This document shows positions 24,201 through 41,625 of a DNA stretch of 64,000 nucleotides, piece by piece. Position 1 is the stretch's first letter. Each line of letters opens with the position of its first letter. The position numbers and the translations under genes were made by a program. Under the pieces are notes generated by a model. That model saw nothing but the letters and a program-made list of their open reading frames with translations. It had not been told where the DNA came from and searched no databases. This DNA comes from Owenia fusiformis. Lineage: Eukaryota > Annelida > Polychaeta > Sabellida > Oweniidae. The stretch is taken from contig CAIIXF020000003.1 in NCBI GenBank assembly GCA_903813345.2, positions 6,969,815-7,033,814 on the forward strand, in the 5' to 3' direction.

Positions 24201-25030
24201 TGCATTTGATTTTAGCAAACACTAGTGCAGCATACTCTCCAACACTGAACACTGCTGTTCCAACACAGTTCTCAATGGCCTAAAAATAAATTTGATGCAT
24301 TTGATTTTGCAAGTGAAGTATAGCTGTATTCTGTTTTAGTTTCTTCACCCATCAAAATAATTGCTCAGGAAAGTAATGCCTACACACAGTCATTATTTTG
24401 ACAAGGTGCCAATAGAGGTTCAACATAGGCACATATAAATTTCAATTTTTCAACCTCCTATAATTCTCGCATTCTTTGAAGATCACGTATATAAAGAAGA
24501 AGTACCTCTGGATGGTCATCTTTTAGTTTCTCAACAGCTGCTAGTGACGTCACAAACAGTGCAGGTTGGCAATGTATTGTTTTATCAAGTTCTTGTTTAG
24601 GTCCATTTAGGCAGACCTTCAGAAGGTCATATCCAAGGATTTCATTAGCTACGTCAAACATTTCCATAACATTAGGGTAGTGAATTAAATGTTGTCCCAT
24701 TCCAACAAACTGACTGCCTTGACCTGGGAATAATATTATTGAAGTTTCCCTTGGGTTAGTTTTACGTGCTGATATATCCTGGTGCTCGACACTTTCCTTC
24801 CATTTATCATAAGTTTTGAACTGTTGAGCATCTTTGACATCTGATGGATACTCGTGATCATTTTCTGATGAATCTGGTTTTGACTTTGCTTCTTCGAGTA
24901 AATCTTGAATTTTCTTAGAGTCTGACTGAGATACTGAGATAGTTCCATCCTTGCTAAATGACCGATACAGTCCTTGGAGACAAACAAAACTTCTCCGGCT
25001 GAAAAACTTACTGCACGCAAGTGAGGTCAT
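15289..25030 (-). CDS. MCAT: malonyl-CoA:ACP transacylase, mitochondrial
   Basis: Five minus-strand exons, 24506-25030, 23712-23799, 16698-16781, 16040-16176 and 15289-15690, give 411 residues (human about 390). The enzyme moves malonate from CoA to mitochondrial acyl carrier protein for type II fatty-acid synthesis. Residues 1-30 are Arg/Ser/Phe-rich like a mitochondrial presequence, which supports the start. FPGQGSQ lies at 101-107 and the nucleophile motif GFSVGEY at 185-191 (Ser187, in exon 2). RASAMQEAS follows in exon 3, and the catalytic His is His307 in PVSGAFH. All junctions have GT-AG borders and consistent phases. The roughly 6.9-kb third-to-second exon interval contains an opposite-strand fucosyltransferase gene. 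Copies of part of exon 2 lie tandemly in the intron before it. Confidence 0.97.
17882..19937 (+). CDS. alpha-1,3-fucosyltransferase (GT10), nested in MCAT intron
   Basis: Three exons, 17882-17899, 18044-18839 and 19492-19937 (TAG), give 419 residues. GT10 enzymes transfer fucose from GDP-fucose to GlcNAc on glycans in the Golgi. The first coding exon is only 18 nt (MQSWKN) and ends in phase 0 at GTAAGT. It was chosen because the main exon starts at a splice acceptor directly before KLLLACVVSTAFYVIMYHL, giving the short cytoplasmic tail plus signal anchor of a type II protein. The catalytic region has WLFVTHEAPG, VDVYGKCG-like (HIDVYGKCG) and the family signature FENSDCEGYITEKLW at 281-295. 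Several N-glycosylation sites are present. AATAAA occurs at 19947, ten bases after the stop. Acceptor specificity cannot be read from sequence. Confidence 0.94.
18961..19162. mobile_element. small element of a GTAGCCAGG-ended repeat family
   Basis: The left end GTCTATAGCCAGG and the right end CTGGCTACAGGTCTAGA form an imperfect inverted repeat around a 200-bp G/C-tracted core. Related ends occur at 23430 (GGCGTAGCCAGGGGG) and 42735 (CCTGGCTACGCC). It sits in the second fucosyltransferase intron. Confidence 0.5.
19364..19458 (+). repeat. degenerate CTGTACTGCA simple repeat
   Basis: Short CTGTACTG/CACTG motifs are repeated just upstream of the last fucosyltransferase exon. Confidence 0.75.
19997..21099. 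mobile_element. repeat array of about 147-bp units bounded by 11-bp inverted ends
   Basis: ATCCCACCGAA at 19997-20007 is inverted at 21089-21099. Between them lie a CCGTCCGTCCGTC stretch and seven degenerate units containing AATGGCGGCCATTTTTCG. The units start at 20179, 20324, 20455, 20602, 20749, 20893 and 21042, so spacing is 131-149 bp. Long readings on either strand are by-products of the repetition. It begins 60 bp after the fucosyltransferase stop. A related GAGGGATATAG...CCGTCTGTC segment occurs near 59886. Confidence 0.7.
21832..21911 (+). repeat. 16-bp tandem array, five copies
   Basis: Unit CAAGTCGTACCCAAGA. The reverse complement of nearly the same unit forms a second array at 22576-22671. 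Confidence 0.9.
22576..22671 (-). repeat. 16-bp tandem array, six copies, inverted relative to 21832
   Basis: Unit TGGGTACGAGTTGTCT. Its reverse complement AGACAACTCGTACCCA differs by one base from a register of the unit at 21832. Confidence 0.9.
22817..23008. mobile_element. TACCCTGCGCGCAG...AATGCAAAGGGTA element, long copy
   Basis: It starts TTACCCTGCGCGCAGAGTCTA and ends AAACGAATGCAAAGGGTA, so TACCCT is inverted at the ends. The same termini occur at 45182-45255 and 47149-47233 with shorter interiors, and the segment GACGAAGCTCTCTTTTA is shared with the last. It contains a TGACGTCA site. No reading frame. Confidence 0.7.
23424..23692. mobile_element. small inverted-repeat element
   Basis: The ends ACAAAGATCATAG and CTATGATCTTTGT are exact inverted repeats of 13 bp. 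The interior has poly-C tracts (23460, 23620) and GGCGTAGCCAGGGGGTG, which links it to the elements at 18961 and 42735. It ends about 20 bp before MCAT exon 2. Confidence 0.7.
23735..24300 (-). repeat. 96-bp tandem array made from part of MCAT exon 2
   Basis: Six starts of GCAAACACTAGTGCAGC at 23735, 23831, 23927, 24023, 24119 and 24215, exactly 96 bp apart. The leftmost is inside genuine exon 2 (23712-23799). Read on the minus strand, each other copy has the intron end TTTTTAG and the first 66 nt of exon 2 including the GFSVGEY codons. It then runs into AAAATCAAATGCATTTAA without a donor, so a transcript spliced into one would end at a TAA. The extra copies encode Cys where the real exon has Ser (IENCV against IENSV). 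Cys is also the human residue. Confidence 0.93.
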
Positions 25031-25332
25031 TCTAAAATAAATGTCCTATATCTCTTTGTTAATGCAATGAAAATGTCAGTATTAAAATAACAGGAAACAA
25101 CCGATAATGAGATCTAGGCTAGGTCTCTGATCAGAATGAGTCCATGTGAACGTTTTAAAAACTGAAATAAATGAAGTTCAAAATGAGCGATCTCTCACAC
25201 GTCAAATGCCATAATTATATTAAGAGAGTGTAAAGGACATATTTTAAGTTCTTTTAATTGACTGAAAAGACCTCGTTTTTACAATATTTGCAGAAAATAC
25301 AACTTTTATAAATTCACGAAAATTTAAAGGGC

Positions 25333-25368
25333 GCTGCCATCTTGAATGGAAAACAGTCTACTTCCGGG
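25333..25368 (-). promoter_or_regulatory. probable MCAT promoter motifs (YY1 and ETS/GABP)
   Basis: GCTGCCATCTTG (25333-25344) matches YY1 and ACTTCCGGG (25360-25368) matches ETS/GABP. They lie about 300-340 bp upstream of the MCAT start. GABP and YY1 commonly serve promoters of nuclear genes for mitochondrial proteins. No TATA box is evident. Confidence 0.5.
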
Positions 25369-25530
25369 TCAAATTCTTTCAGAGAATAAAGCCTATTTCA
25401 TACTTATCTCACAATAATCACATTTGAGATTCTAGTAAACTGTTGGGGAAACGAGGTCACTTTTATCCAAATAGCTCAACATTTATTTCAACTTTTAAAT
25501 AATTGGGGAAATTAAGAAACAATGTCGTAA

Positions 25531-25587
25531 TTTCCCGCATTTTTAGGTCACGTGATTTAAAGGGTCAACTTCAGATTTGGCGCGAAA
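25531..25587. promoter_or_regulatory. pair of E2F-like sites upstream of MCAT
   Basis: TTTCCCGC (25531-25538) and the perfect palindrome-like TTTGGCGCGAAA (25576-25587). A GTAAGT donor follows at 25627, so a non-coding first exon on the plus strand could begin here, possibly a distal MCM4 start. This is inference. Confidence 0.45.
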
Positions 25588-26454
25588 AGACATTGTTGGA
25601 GAAAGAAGTAAACACTGGGCTTAAATGTAAGTAATTTACCTGGTTATAACAGTCTGATTGCTGTCTTCATATGCCATTTATATGTGTGAATGTACATTTC
25701 TGCATGACGAGTATTCGGTTTAATCAGATCTCTCTGCATATTTAAATAAATCGTGATCAAAAAATTTGAATTTTCCAAGTTTTCCACGCTTTGAGTTTGA
25801 GTCTCTTTGAAGTAGCATTGGACAACCATTTTTTTAAATTAACCCAACCCCATTAAACTATATATTTTCTGAAAGCTTGGAGTTTCAATAAAAAGAAAAT
25901 CTATAACCTAAATTTTTTGAAAATGCATACTGGCCGTGGCACCCATTTAAAGTAGGTCACCCTCAGGGGGTCCAAAAATCGTTTTTGCTAAAAACTGACC
26001 CCAACTTTGAAATTTAATTAAAAATTAACAATAAGGTTTATCTTATCATACCTTATATTTTCTTGTAACTCTAACTTTTATTTAACCAAACAAAAAAAAA
26101 TGAAGGTCTAATATAAGTTCATATTTTCGTAAATTAGAGTCACAGAGTATCACCCATGGGCGTTTTTTGTATTTTTTTTAAAATAAACATTCGCAATGTA
26201 CAATTTCCTATGTCTCTTTCATTTGGATCAATGGAGAACATTAGTACAAATATTTTTTTATTACTTGAGTAATATTCTTTCCATGTATACAAATAGTGTA
26301 TCTATAAGCTGACACTACATGTATATCACTAAATTGTTTACCATAATATATAATATACATATGTCCATATGTACATGTATTATAGTTTTCAAAAGTCTTG
26401 AGAGAGACCAAAATAAAACTTTCCAAGTGGTTAAAACAAGCATGCTGCATTTAG

Positions 26455-26950
26455 AAATCAATGGTATGAGACATCAAGTGATTAGTGGTATGGGACATCA
26501 ACTAACCAATAGTATGGGGCATCAAGTGATCAATGGTATGGGACATCAAGTGATCAACAGTATGGAACATCAAGTGATCAACAGTACTGGATATCAAGTA
26601 ATCAACAGTCTTGGACAATCAATAGTAATTAATAAGTATTAGAAAATAAAATAATTAACAGTGTGGGAAATCAAGTGATCAATGGTATGGGGTAGTAAGT
26701 GTTAAATAGTATGGGACATCAAATGATCAATAGTATGGGACATCAAGTGATCAACAGTATAGGACGTCAAGTGATCAATAGTATATCAAAGGAATCAACA
26801 GTGTGGGACATCAAGTGATCAATAGTGTGGGACATCAAGTGGTCAATAGTATGGTATACATGTATCAAATGATCAATAGTATGGGACATCAAGTGATCAT
26901 TAGTATGGGTCATCAATGATAAACTTTTACAGTATGGGGCATCAAGGGAG
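26455..26950 (+). repeat. 24-bp tandem array between MCAT and MCM4
   Basis: About 18 degenerate copies of a unit around GGGACATCAAGTGATCAATA. Long readings on both strands follow from the 24-bp period and are not evidence of protein. Confidence 0.9.
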
Positions 26951-27282
26951 GTGAGACTGCAAGTAGTCAAAGTGATTATCCGATGATAATAGATTGGGGC
27001 ACCTGTAATTACTGAATTATGCATTGGTAATTGTCAAATAATCATACCAACCTATCCACATCGATCCACGTGCTTGATCGCGAGAACAACAACAAACTAA
27101 TCACGTGACAATAACAATCTTTTAATCTGTGTCTAATAAGTCCAAATTCAACGGACATCGTATGAAGAAGTTTTCAATAGCATATTTGATTTCATAAATA
27201 TACATTTATTTGAAGTAACAACCATAATTGAACACAGATTAACCAAAATTAACGATTTTATTTTTGCGCAAGACACGCGACC

Positions 27283-27310
27283 CCGGAAGATAAATATGGC
27301 CGCCATCTTG
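27283..27310 (-). promoter_or_regulatory. ETS plus YY1 motif pair
   Basis: CCGGAAGA (27283) and GGCCGCCATCTTG (27298-27310) lie about 550 bp before the MCM4 ATG. The arrangement mirrors that found in front of MCAT. Confidence 0.4.
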
Positions 27311-27666
27311 CATGAGAATCGGAAGATTACACCAGCCACTTTAAAAGTTGAATTTCTACATTTGCGCATATATATATCAGTGTAAGTTTTAATTTTTTAC
27401 GATCTCAAGACTTTAAACTTTACAAATAACTGCTTAATCAAAGCGACCAAAAATTATTGAGGGTATAATTAAATGATTTAAACTTTACCTCGTGAAGTTC
27501 GTCCTCGCCAAAAACGATTTTCTTCTATTTTTCAGAATGCGCGAAGACTTCATTCAATTATTAAACAGATTTTATAAAGAAATAACAGCAATTCGACTTT
27601 TAACATAGTTGAAATGAGCGACCAAAATTGCATATAAAAGCGGGGTCAATTTTTTAGTGAATAAAA

Positions 27667-27732
27667 TTTCCCGCGAAAACGCGCCATCTATTCGTTGTCC
27701 ATTGCTATTTGAAGGTTTTGTTTTGAATCACA
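27667..27732 (+). promoter_or_regulatory. MCM4 core promoter with E2F site and possible 5' UTR exon
   Basis: TTTCCCGCGAAAA at 27667-27679 is an excellent E2F site, followed by ACGCGCC. MCM genes are classical E2F targets. Since a splice acceptor (TTTGCAG) ends at 27823, a non-coding first exon is expected. The donor CACAGTAAGA with GT at 27733 would give a 91-bp intron. The start site itself cannot be placed. Confidence 0.55.
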
Positions 27733-27845
27733 GTAAGAAAGTAACAATAAACATTGACAGAGTATTATTAGACATTTTAATTACTTTCACAGAATGACAT
27801 CTATTCTCATGATTTGTTTGCAGATCTTCATCGACAGATCAAATC

Positions 27846-35675
<7,830 letters not shown>

Positions 35676-36387
35676 AGACAATGAAGAATCAGGTTTGAGA
35701 ATTTCCGAGAAGTGAGAATTTATGATGAACATTTGGAATTTTGGAATTAAATATACAAGGAAAATGTTAAATTAGTGACGCCATCATAATGGAGTATTAC
35801 GTACATCATACATGTATGTATAATGTATAAAGAAATCTTGATTATGTACAAATAGATGGAAATATTGTAATCACGTATCTTGCTGCTTTCAAATCATTTT
35901 TGAGAATTCTTGGGATTTGAGCATTTAGTATGAACATGTGAAATATGTCTGGATTGAAAAATAGTAGTGAAATAAAGGAGACAGACAATGTGAAAACAAC
36001 AGAAACATCCTTATATTGGAATATTTTATATACAAGTTGTATCACTTGTAATGTGTATAATGTATAAAGAAATCTAGAATATGTGGGAGGAAATACTGTA
36101 ATGGACTAGCACTAACGTTTATACGATCCTGATATTATCAACAGGTGGTAGAATGTGTAAGAAGTATGAAAGTTCAAATTAAAGAATATTTTTTCCTGTT
36201 TACATTTCCTTTGTGATATAGTATTGCCAACACTTATTATCTCAAGCATGTAAAAAGATTAAGATCTTTGAATTATTAAAATAGCAAAAATAGGAAATAT
36301 ATTTTTTATTTTAAATGTCACTGTTATAAAAACAGTTAATCATTGGTAAGGAGTGTATTCATTTTTGTGATAATTAATGAATGATAC

Positions 36388-36408
36388 AATAAATATTTTG
36401 TAAATAAA
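36388..36408 (+). terminator. putative MCM4 poly(A) signals
   Basis: AATAAA at 36388 and again at 36403, about 0.7 kb after the stop and followed by an A-run. Earlier AATAAA-like motifs, such as GAAATAAAGG near 35969, could be used instead. Confidence 0.4.
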
Positions 36409-36942
36409 TGTAAAAAAAACTTTAAATGAGAATGGTTTTTTAGTTCATGATTGCAGATTCTATTGTTAGCATACTTTTTTAACTACTCTACAGATTCGTA
36501 CTATTCACCAAATTAAAATATATTCAAAAACTAATTCCCAAAATTATTCACAGAAGCTACTGATGAGGTCTGGTTCGTGGTGAGTACGCGTAAAGGTGTG
36601 AGCTTCCCAACAGGACAAATGCCATGAAACACACTACAATATAGCTCAATAAGTTTATTGGTGAATATTTCGTCCCTAAAATACGGTAGTTCGAAAAATG
36701 GGTTTATATGTGCCCCAAAAGGGGACTTCCAACATCCAATAGGGTGGTGTATAATAGAGTAAGAAGATAACTCAATATTCTTGATGGTAAATGCAGGATT
36801 TATATTTGAAGATCGTTTTAAGACAGAATGTTTGTTCTGAAACAATGAATTATACAAATCGGAATTATGTTCCAAAGGTTGTACGTTTCACATATATATT
36901 TAGTATCGGCGCTTGTTGCCAGAAATATTTAAACCGTTAACA

Positions 36943-37185
36943 TAGATAGCAATTAACATATCCGTTTAACACAACAATGGTCATATCCGCTAAAATAGCA
37001 ATGGTCATATCCGATATCTGTTACAATAGCAATGGTCATATCCGTTAAACATAGCAATGGTCGTATCAGTTAAAACAGCAATGGTCGTATCCGTTAAACA
37101 TAGCAATAGTCGTATCCGTTAAACATAGCAATGGTCGTATCCGTTAAACATAGCAATGGTCGTGTCCGTTAAACATAGAAATGTA
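36943..37185 (+). repeat. about 24-bp tandem array
   Basis: Nine or so copies of ATAGCAATGGTCGTATCCGT with slightly varying length, located 130 bp downstream of the stop of the minus-strand gene at 37319. Confidence 0.9.
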
Positions 37186-37318
37186 ATTAAACACAGAATA
37201 TCTTAATGAATTTCAATCGATAATTTGGAGAGGTTTGATAAAAAAAGAATCATTCAAGATTTTTCTTGGTCAATGTATCTAAAAATTCAAAAAGTGATGA
37301 AAATGCACCTTTAACTGT

Positions 37319-38650
37319 TTAGCCAAACATAAACAACTTAAAATAAGGAAATAAATATTGGAAAATTAATCGGTTTCCGCTTGATTTGTAATGTATATCG
37401 GCATCGTGTTTTATAACAGCAAAGCCACATGAAAATGATTTATCTACCACGTCATAAACCTTTTCCGCATTGCAACTATTTTGCTCACATATAATCGAAG
37501 TTTTATGAAAAAGGGAAATGTCTGTGTTGTCTGGAGTCAGTTGAGCAATTTTGAAATTGAACATTTCTTCACGTGACTTAGTCAAGTCTATTTTTTCAGA
37601 TCCAACGTCCTTGCTTGCAAGAACGATGTTGCGTCCGTTCAGCCTAAGAAATATGAATCCACCGCATACCTTCATACGATGTTTATCTGAACCGGTTATC
37701 GGGTTATATGTAATGACTAAAAAGTCTCGCCAGAAATACTTCTTTTTTAACATATCGAACAATCCATTACTAAAGTCTTCATTACTTTTTCCAGAATGTT
37801 CGCTTGCATATTCTTTTATTTCCACTTTGGACTGTTCCATGTATTTATTCTTCACCTCCTTATCAATATTATCAAAGTTCGATCGTATTTCTTGGATTCT
37901 GGTTTCCCAAACTTTCTTTTTTGCTTGATGGATTTCTTTGAAATTGTTCAATTGGTAATAGGCAAGTTCGATCCTCACTGCTCTCAATACTAGCCGCATA
38001 ACTCCCAGTAAAAAGTCAAGCGTATCCCTGCGGTCATTTTCTGTGTAACGCATAACGGCATGTCCCAGATCTTCCTGAAAGACGCCTTGTTCATTCAAGA
38101 TCGCTAGGTATAACGTTGTCGGCGTGAGATGAAAACCGTTTTCGTATGCCATCTTAAATACGTATGTCCTATTTGATGCTGGTGCCGACGTAATGTTATA
38201 AAGAAATACATATTCCTCATCCATTGACAGAATCTTTTGCTCGATTTCCGCAAAATTTATCGACACCTTAAGCCAGTCAATCTTTCTTTCAATTTCATCA
38301 AAACGTACATCTACTTTGTCGAATCGCTCGTTTATTTCTTTCATCATATTCTTCATAAATGCCAATTCATCCGAGTCTTCTGCTGGAAGGAAGTTTAGCA
38401 TCAGACTGAGAAACGGTTCGAGTGCACCCAAAAATGGGCCCAATGATGTAGCTACTTTGATTAAAGTTTCGTGAAATTTCTTTTCGTTTATTAACCCAAG
38501 AATTTCTTTTCCGCTTTGCAAACCCTTTTCAACCTGCGTTTTGTCATCTTCGGATATGCTTTCGATTGTCGGCACTAATGTCAAAAGTATCGCTGTTAGC
38601 AACCATATAGATAAAGGCACGCCTACAAAATGAGAGCAAAAATTTGACAC
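37319..38650 (-). CDS. intronless secreted protein, cephalotoxin/rapunzel-like
   Basis: A single 443-codon minus-strand frame. Residues 12-30 are strongly hydrophobic after a short polar start, like a signal peptide, so the product is probably secreted. A second hydrophobic stretch covers about 71-89 (GPFLGALEPFLSLMLNFLP). It is followed by a heptad-rich coiled coil at about 100-130 (EINERFDKVDVRFDEIERKI) and a mostly helical remainder. NIT and NRT give N-glycosylation sites near 152-163. The helix, short gap and FDxVDxRFDxIxRKIDW-type coiled coil recall cephalopod salivary cephalotoxin-like and fish rapunzel-like proteins. That is family resemblance from memory and does not show toxicity. 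A possible acceptor (TTTGTAG) near 38623 on this strand means the true first codons might be in an upstream exon. Confidence 0.55.
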   Translation of the reverse strand: MSNFCSHFVGVPLSIWLLTAILLTLVPTIESISEDDKTQVEKGLQSGKEILGLINEKKFHETLIKVATSLGPFLGALEPFLSLMLNFLPAEDSDELAFMKNMMKEINERFDKVDVRFDEIERKIDWLKVSINFAEIEQKILSMDEEYVFLYNITSAPASNRTYVFKMAYENGFHLTPTTLYLAILNEQGVFQEDLGHAVMRYTENDRRDTLDFLLGVMRLVLRAVRIELAYYQLNNFKEIHQAKKKVWETRIQEIRSNFDNIDKEVKNKYMEQSKVEIKEYASEHSGKSNEDFSNGLFDMLKKKYFWRDFLVITYNPITGSDKHRMKVCGGFIFLRLNGRNIVLASKDVGSEKIDLTKSREEMFNFKIAQLTPDNTDISLFHKTSIICEQNSCNAEKVYDVVDKSFSCGFAVIKHDADIHYKSSGNRLIFQYLFPYFKLFMFG

Positions 38651-38892
38651 TCGCTATATAATTATATATAAGTTGTTAAAAATGTACAGACTGAAACAAA
38701 AGCCCCATAACACTATGTAGGAACTTGCATTTGATGAGTGATCGGCTTTGGACAATACATTTTTTGTAATGTGCTCAAAACATCATTCAAATTCCACACT
38801 TTTTTGTAATTGCATTTTTTATGTTACCACAAGACATTTAAGAGATTTCGCAACTCACTTATAGCCTGTTTATTATTCTTTATTATATTTTA

Positions 38893-39095
38893 TGAAGCGT
38901 TTGATTACGTCATCATTTTCTGAGCAGCTCTATACGTGTGATATTCTTACGTATAGACGACGATGTATAAGTATATCAAACTTATGTACGCATAGGGCTG
39001 CGCAATAAATGATGACGCAATGTCTTTACGTAAGAATATCACACTTATGGACGTATAGAGCTGCCCAATAAATGATGACGTAATCAAACGCTTCA
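38893..39095. mobile_element. PIF/Harbinger-like MITE, 203 bp
   Basis: The termini TGAAGCGTTTGATTACGTCA and its inverse at 39076-39095 are perfect at the ends, and pairing continues about 60 bp inward. Both sides carry TTA (38890-38892 and 39096-39098), a 3-bp duplication typical of PIF/Harbinger insertions. It has no coding capacity and lies 240 bp upstream of the gene at 37319-38650. Confidence 0.8.
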
Positions 39096-39594
39096 TTAGA
39101 TATACATTATACTATTACTACAAATGAAACAAATGGCAAGTGGTAACGTTTTGCATGTTAATAGACCCAGTATGTTTCAAATGATATATAATAGAACCGA
39201 CTTAACGATATTTGATATCATGCAGTGTTTTTGATAATTATTTGATACAGCATCGATAATATGTAATCAGTTAAATAACATGTAATGAATGTTAAGTGTC
39301 TACTAATATAGACATCTTATCAATGTTATTAAAAATAAAATATGTTATTGTTAACATCCGGTAAAGTGTTTCACATTCAAGCAAATGTATACAAAAACAT
39401 ACATTCAAACAAGACGTTACTACACGGGGTATACACAGTTTATAGAAGGCGTGAATACAGTCATGTTCGAATCATTTTTATAAAAATGTATAATAGTGAG
39501 TTACATTGGCCAGATATTTTGTAAAGTACATACATACAATGAAGTTCAAATTTTGTAACATTAGAATGCCTCACGATGCTCAAAATACGCACAC

Positions 39595-39892
39595 AAATCA
39601 AAGATTGTGAGTCTCATGCTGCACCGATTTTCTTCAAACTTGCTCCATTAGAGCAAAACAAAAATGCTTTTCTGTCGCTGCATTGCTTTATTGTACAGAG
39701 TATCTCATTTTAGCGGCGTTTGAGTCCCCAGCTCTGAGAAGCGCTTCTCAAAGCTGGGGACCCAAACGCCGCTTAAAGGAGGGACTCTGTATAACAGTGT
39801 GATGTACCAACAGAAAGACATTTTTGTTTTTGCTTTTAATGGAACAAGTTTAAAGAAAAATGGTGCAGTATGAGACTCACAATCGTTGATTT
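39595..39892. mobile_element. near-perfect foldback, arms of about 150 bp with no loop
   Basis: The halves 39595-39742 and 39743-39892 are inverted copies meeting at GAGAAGC-GCTTCTC. Pairing is best near the centre (AGCGGCGTTTGAGTCCCCAG against CTGGGGACCCAAACGCCGCT) and continues to AAATCAA/TTGATTT. A related copy lies at 56025-56250, and similarity between them extends past the right arm to about 39945. No reading frame fits a transposase. Confidence 0.85.
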
Positions 39893-40075
39893 TCAAATAC
39901 CTAGTAGGTCTAAAATTCAAATTAACGGTCGTAGTTGGGACCCCGTGGAAGAAAATGGATATCGATTCCACACTCAGTCGCATGGCCAGAAAAAAAGAAA
40001 TATAAATATAAAACAGAAACAAGGTCATTATTATGGTCAAGTTTGTACTTTGATCGAAGAAAACCGAATCTAGTT

Positions 40076-41110
40076 GAAACGTTTCTTTTGAAGATCTATT
40101 GAAATAATTCAACATTTTCTTAAGACGCCCACCTTATAAATGAATAAACGCAAGGAGCCCACGCGTCTCCAACTATCAACCCCATGGTTACGATAAGCCT
40201 AGCGTGTTCAGTGCTTTTGGAATTCGAAAATTTCACGAACTGACTTCTCTTATCTCACTAACTTCTCTCAGTTTTTTAATTCCTTGGCCGTTTAAGTTTT
40301 TGAATAAATTGAACTTCTCTGACTTGCCGAGAAAATAATTCAACTCACCCCTAAATCTTTGTAAAACAAGATCCATGCTCAACTGTGAAGATTTCTCTGA
40401 TTCTATGAGTATTTGCAATTGTGGATCGTTTAGAATCCGAACGTGGCATCCAGACACCACCATAAATATGCACAATACTATGCACTTTGGCGCTGATCGG
40501 CTAATTCTATTTATTTATGTATTTCGACATCATGCGCGTATCGTTCGTATATGTTTTATAAAATGTATGATGTAGTTTATTTAATTTCCGTTGTTCTATT
40601 AAAAATTGCTTAACAATATTTGTTCTTTTTTGTTCAACGGCACATAAACATAGGAATTATTAAAATATGAAACGAGTTATTGGGTTGCCTATATATAATC
40701 TTTTACCGCGCGAGTGTTTAATCATATATACGTATTTTAGACAAAAAGCAAATGACTTCTAGGGTCCATACAAATTTCAACACTGAAAATATCAGAGACA
40801 TAAAATAAATAGATGAATCAATTTCACGAAGGTAACATTTCCCAACTAGTTTAAACATAATCTCGTCTAAAGGACCGATTTTAAGTCCATATAAAATAGA
40901 AGGACCCAAAGCCAAAATACATTTTTACCGGACATTCCTAGAATACAATGTTTTTGAATTGATTGGTCTATGTATTGACTTCAACAGTCCATGGTTTATG
41001 TTGGTATAGAATCTGTGAATAGGCATGTAGCACGCCCATGATTGAAAATGGAGGTGTAGACTGCTAGGATTTTGGTCCAACTTTTGTATTTCGCCCAACA
41101 GCAATTCCGT
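40076..41110. other. no gene seen
   Basis: AT-rich DNA with GAACTTCTCTGAC-like repeats near 40230-40330. Short open stretches lack codon structure or splice context that I can support. Confidence 0.4.
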
Positions 41111-41114
41111 TTGC

Positions 41115-41271
41115 AGTTTGACTTTTATACGGTTTACCATGGTTTCGCATGGCTTGGATGACGTCATAACTTCATTTCTTAGAATCTAAAAGTTATCACT
41201 AAAGCAACGTCATTCCACAATCATAGGATCCGACAACATTCGAAATCCGAATAAAGACAAGAAAATGTCTG
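41115..41271 (+). promoter_or_regulatory. promoter/first-exon cassette 1
   Basis: GTTTGACTTTTATAC (41115), then TTTCGCATGGCTTGGATGACGTCA with the perfect CRE TGACGTCA at 41159-41166. ATG-TCT-G at 41265-41271 follows and ends at GTAAGT in phase 1. The same order and spacing recur at 43834, 53661 and 55663. CRE sites bind CREB/ATF factors. The leader peptide would be only MS before the split codon. Confidence 0.6.
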
Positions 41272-41469
41272 GTAAGTATTATCGTATTATAAAGCTTAAT
41301 ATATAGTTCGACAGATGTTAAGTCCGGAACTTTTCAACATTTTGTATAACTTATTCATCCATGAAAGGTTTCAGTTGCCTTTCAACTGTTGCCGTTGCAT
41401 TTTTAGACCAAATAGACTCATGAAGTCTCGAAACATTATTTTGACATTTTCCCAGAAAGGTTGGTTGGT

Positions 41470-41625
41470 CACGATTTTTGCAAGAAAATTAAATATTTAG
41501 TATCATTTAACACATGTAATCACACCCTGGGCTTATTCATTTCACGATTTATTTGTATTTTACCCATATTCTCATTAAAAACTGAGGTGCAAATTCAATT
41601 TAATGAATTTTCTTGCAAAAATCGT
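41470..41625. mobile_element. small inverted-repeat element
   Basis: ACGATTTTTGCAAGAAAATT (41470-41489) is exactly inverted at 41606-41625. The 116-bp interior has no features. It lies 200 bp downstream of first exon 1. Confidence 0.65.

Noticed and set aside
26319-27024. Repetitive peptides on both strands (MGHQVIN and HTIDHLMS types)
   Set aside because: Both arise from one 24-bp tandem array and cannot both be genes; no start context or splice sites fit.
36531-36875. 114-codon minus-strand frame downstream of the intronless gene
   Set aside because: I recognise no family or splice structure. It lies after the stop of the 37319 gene and has no codon pattern that sets it apart from the surrounding DNA.
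39870-40073. 67-codon plus-strand frame
   Set aside because: It starts inside the right arm of a foldback element and is most simply chance.
40233-40475. 80-codon minus-strand frame
   Set aside because: It contains short internal DNA repeats (GAACTTCTCT) and lacks any supported exon border.
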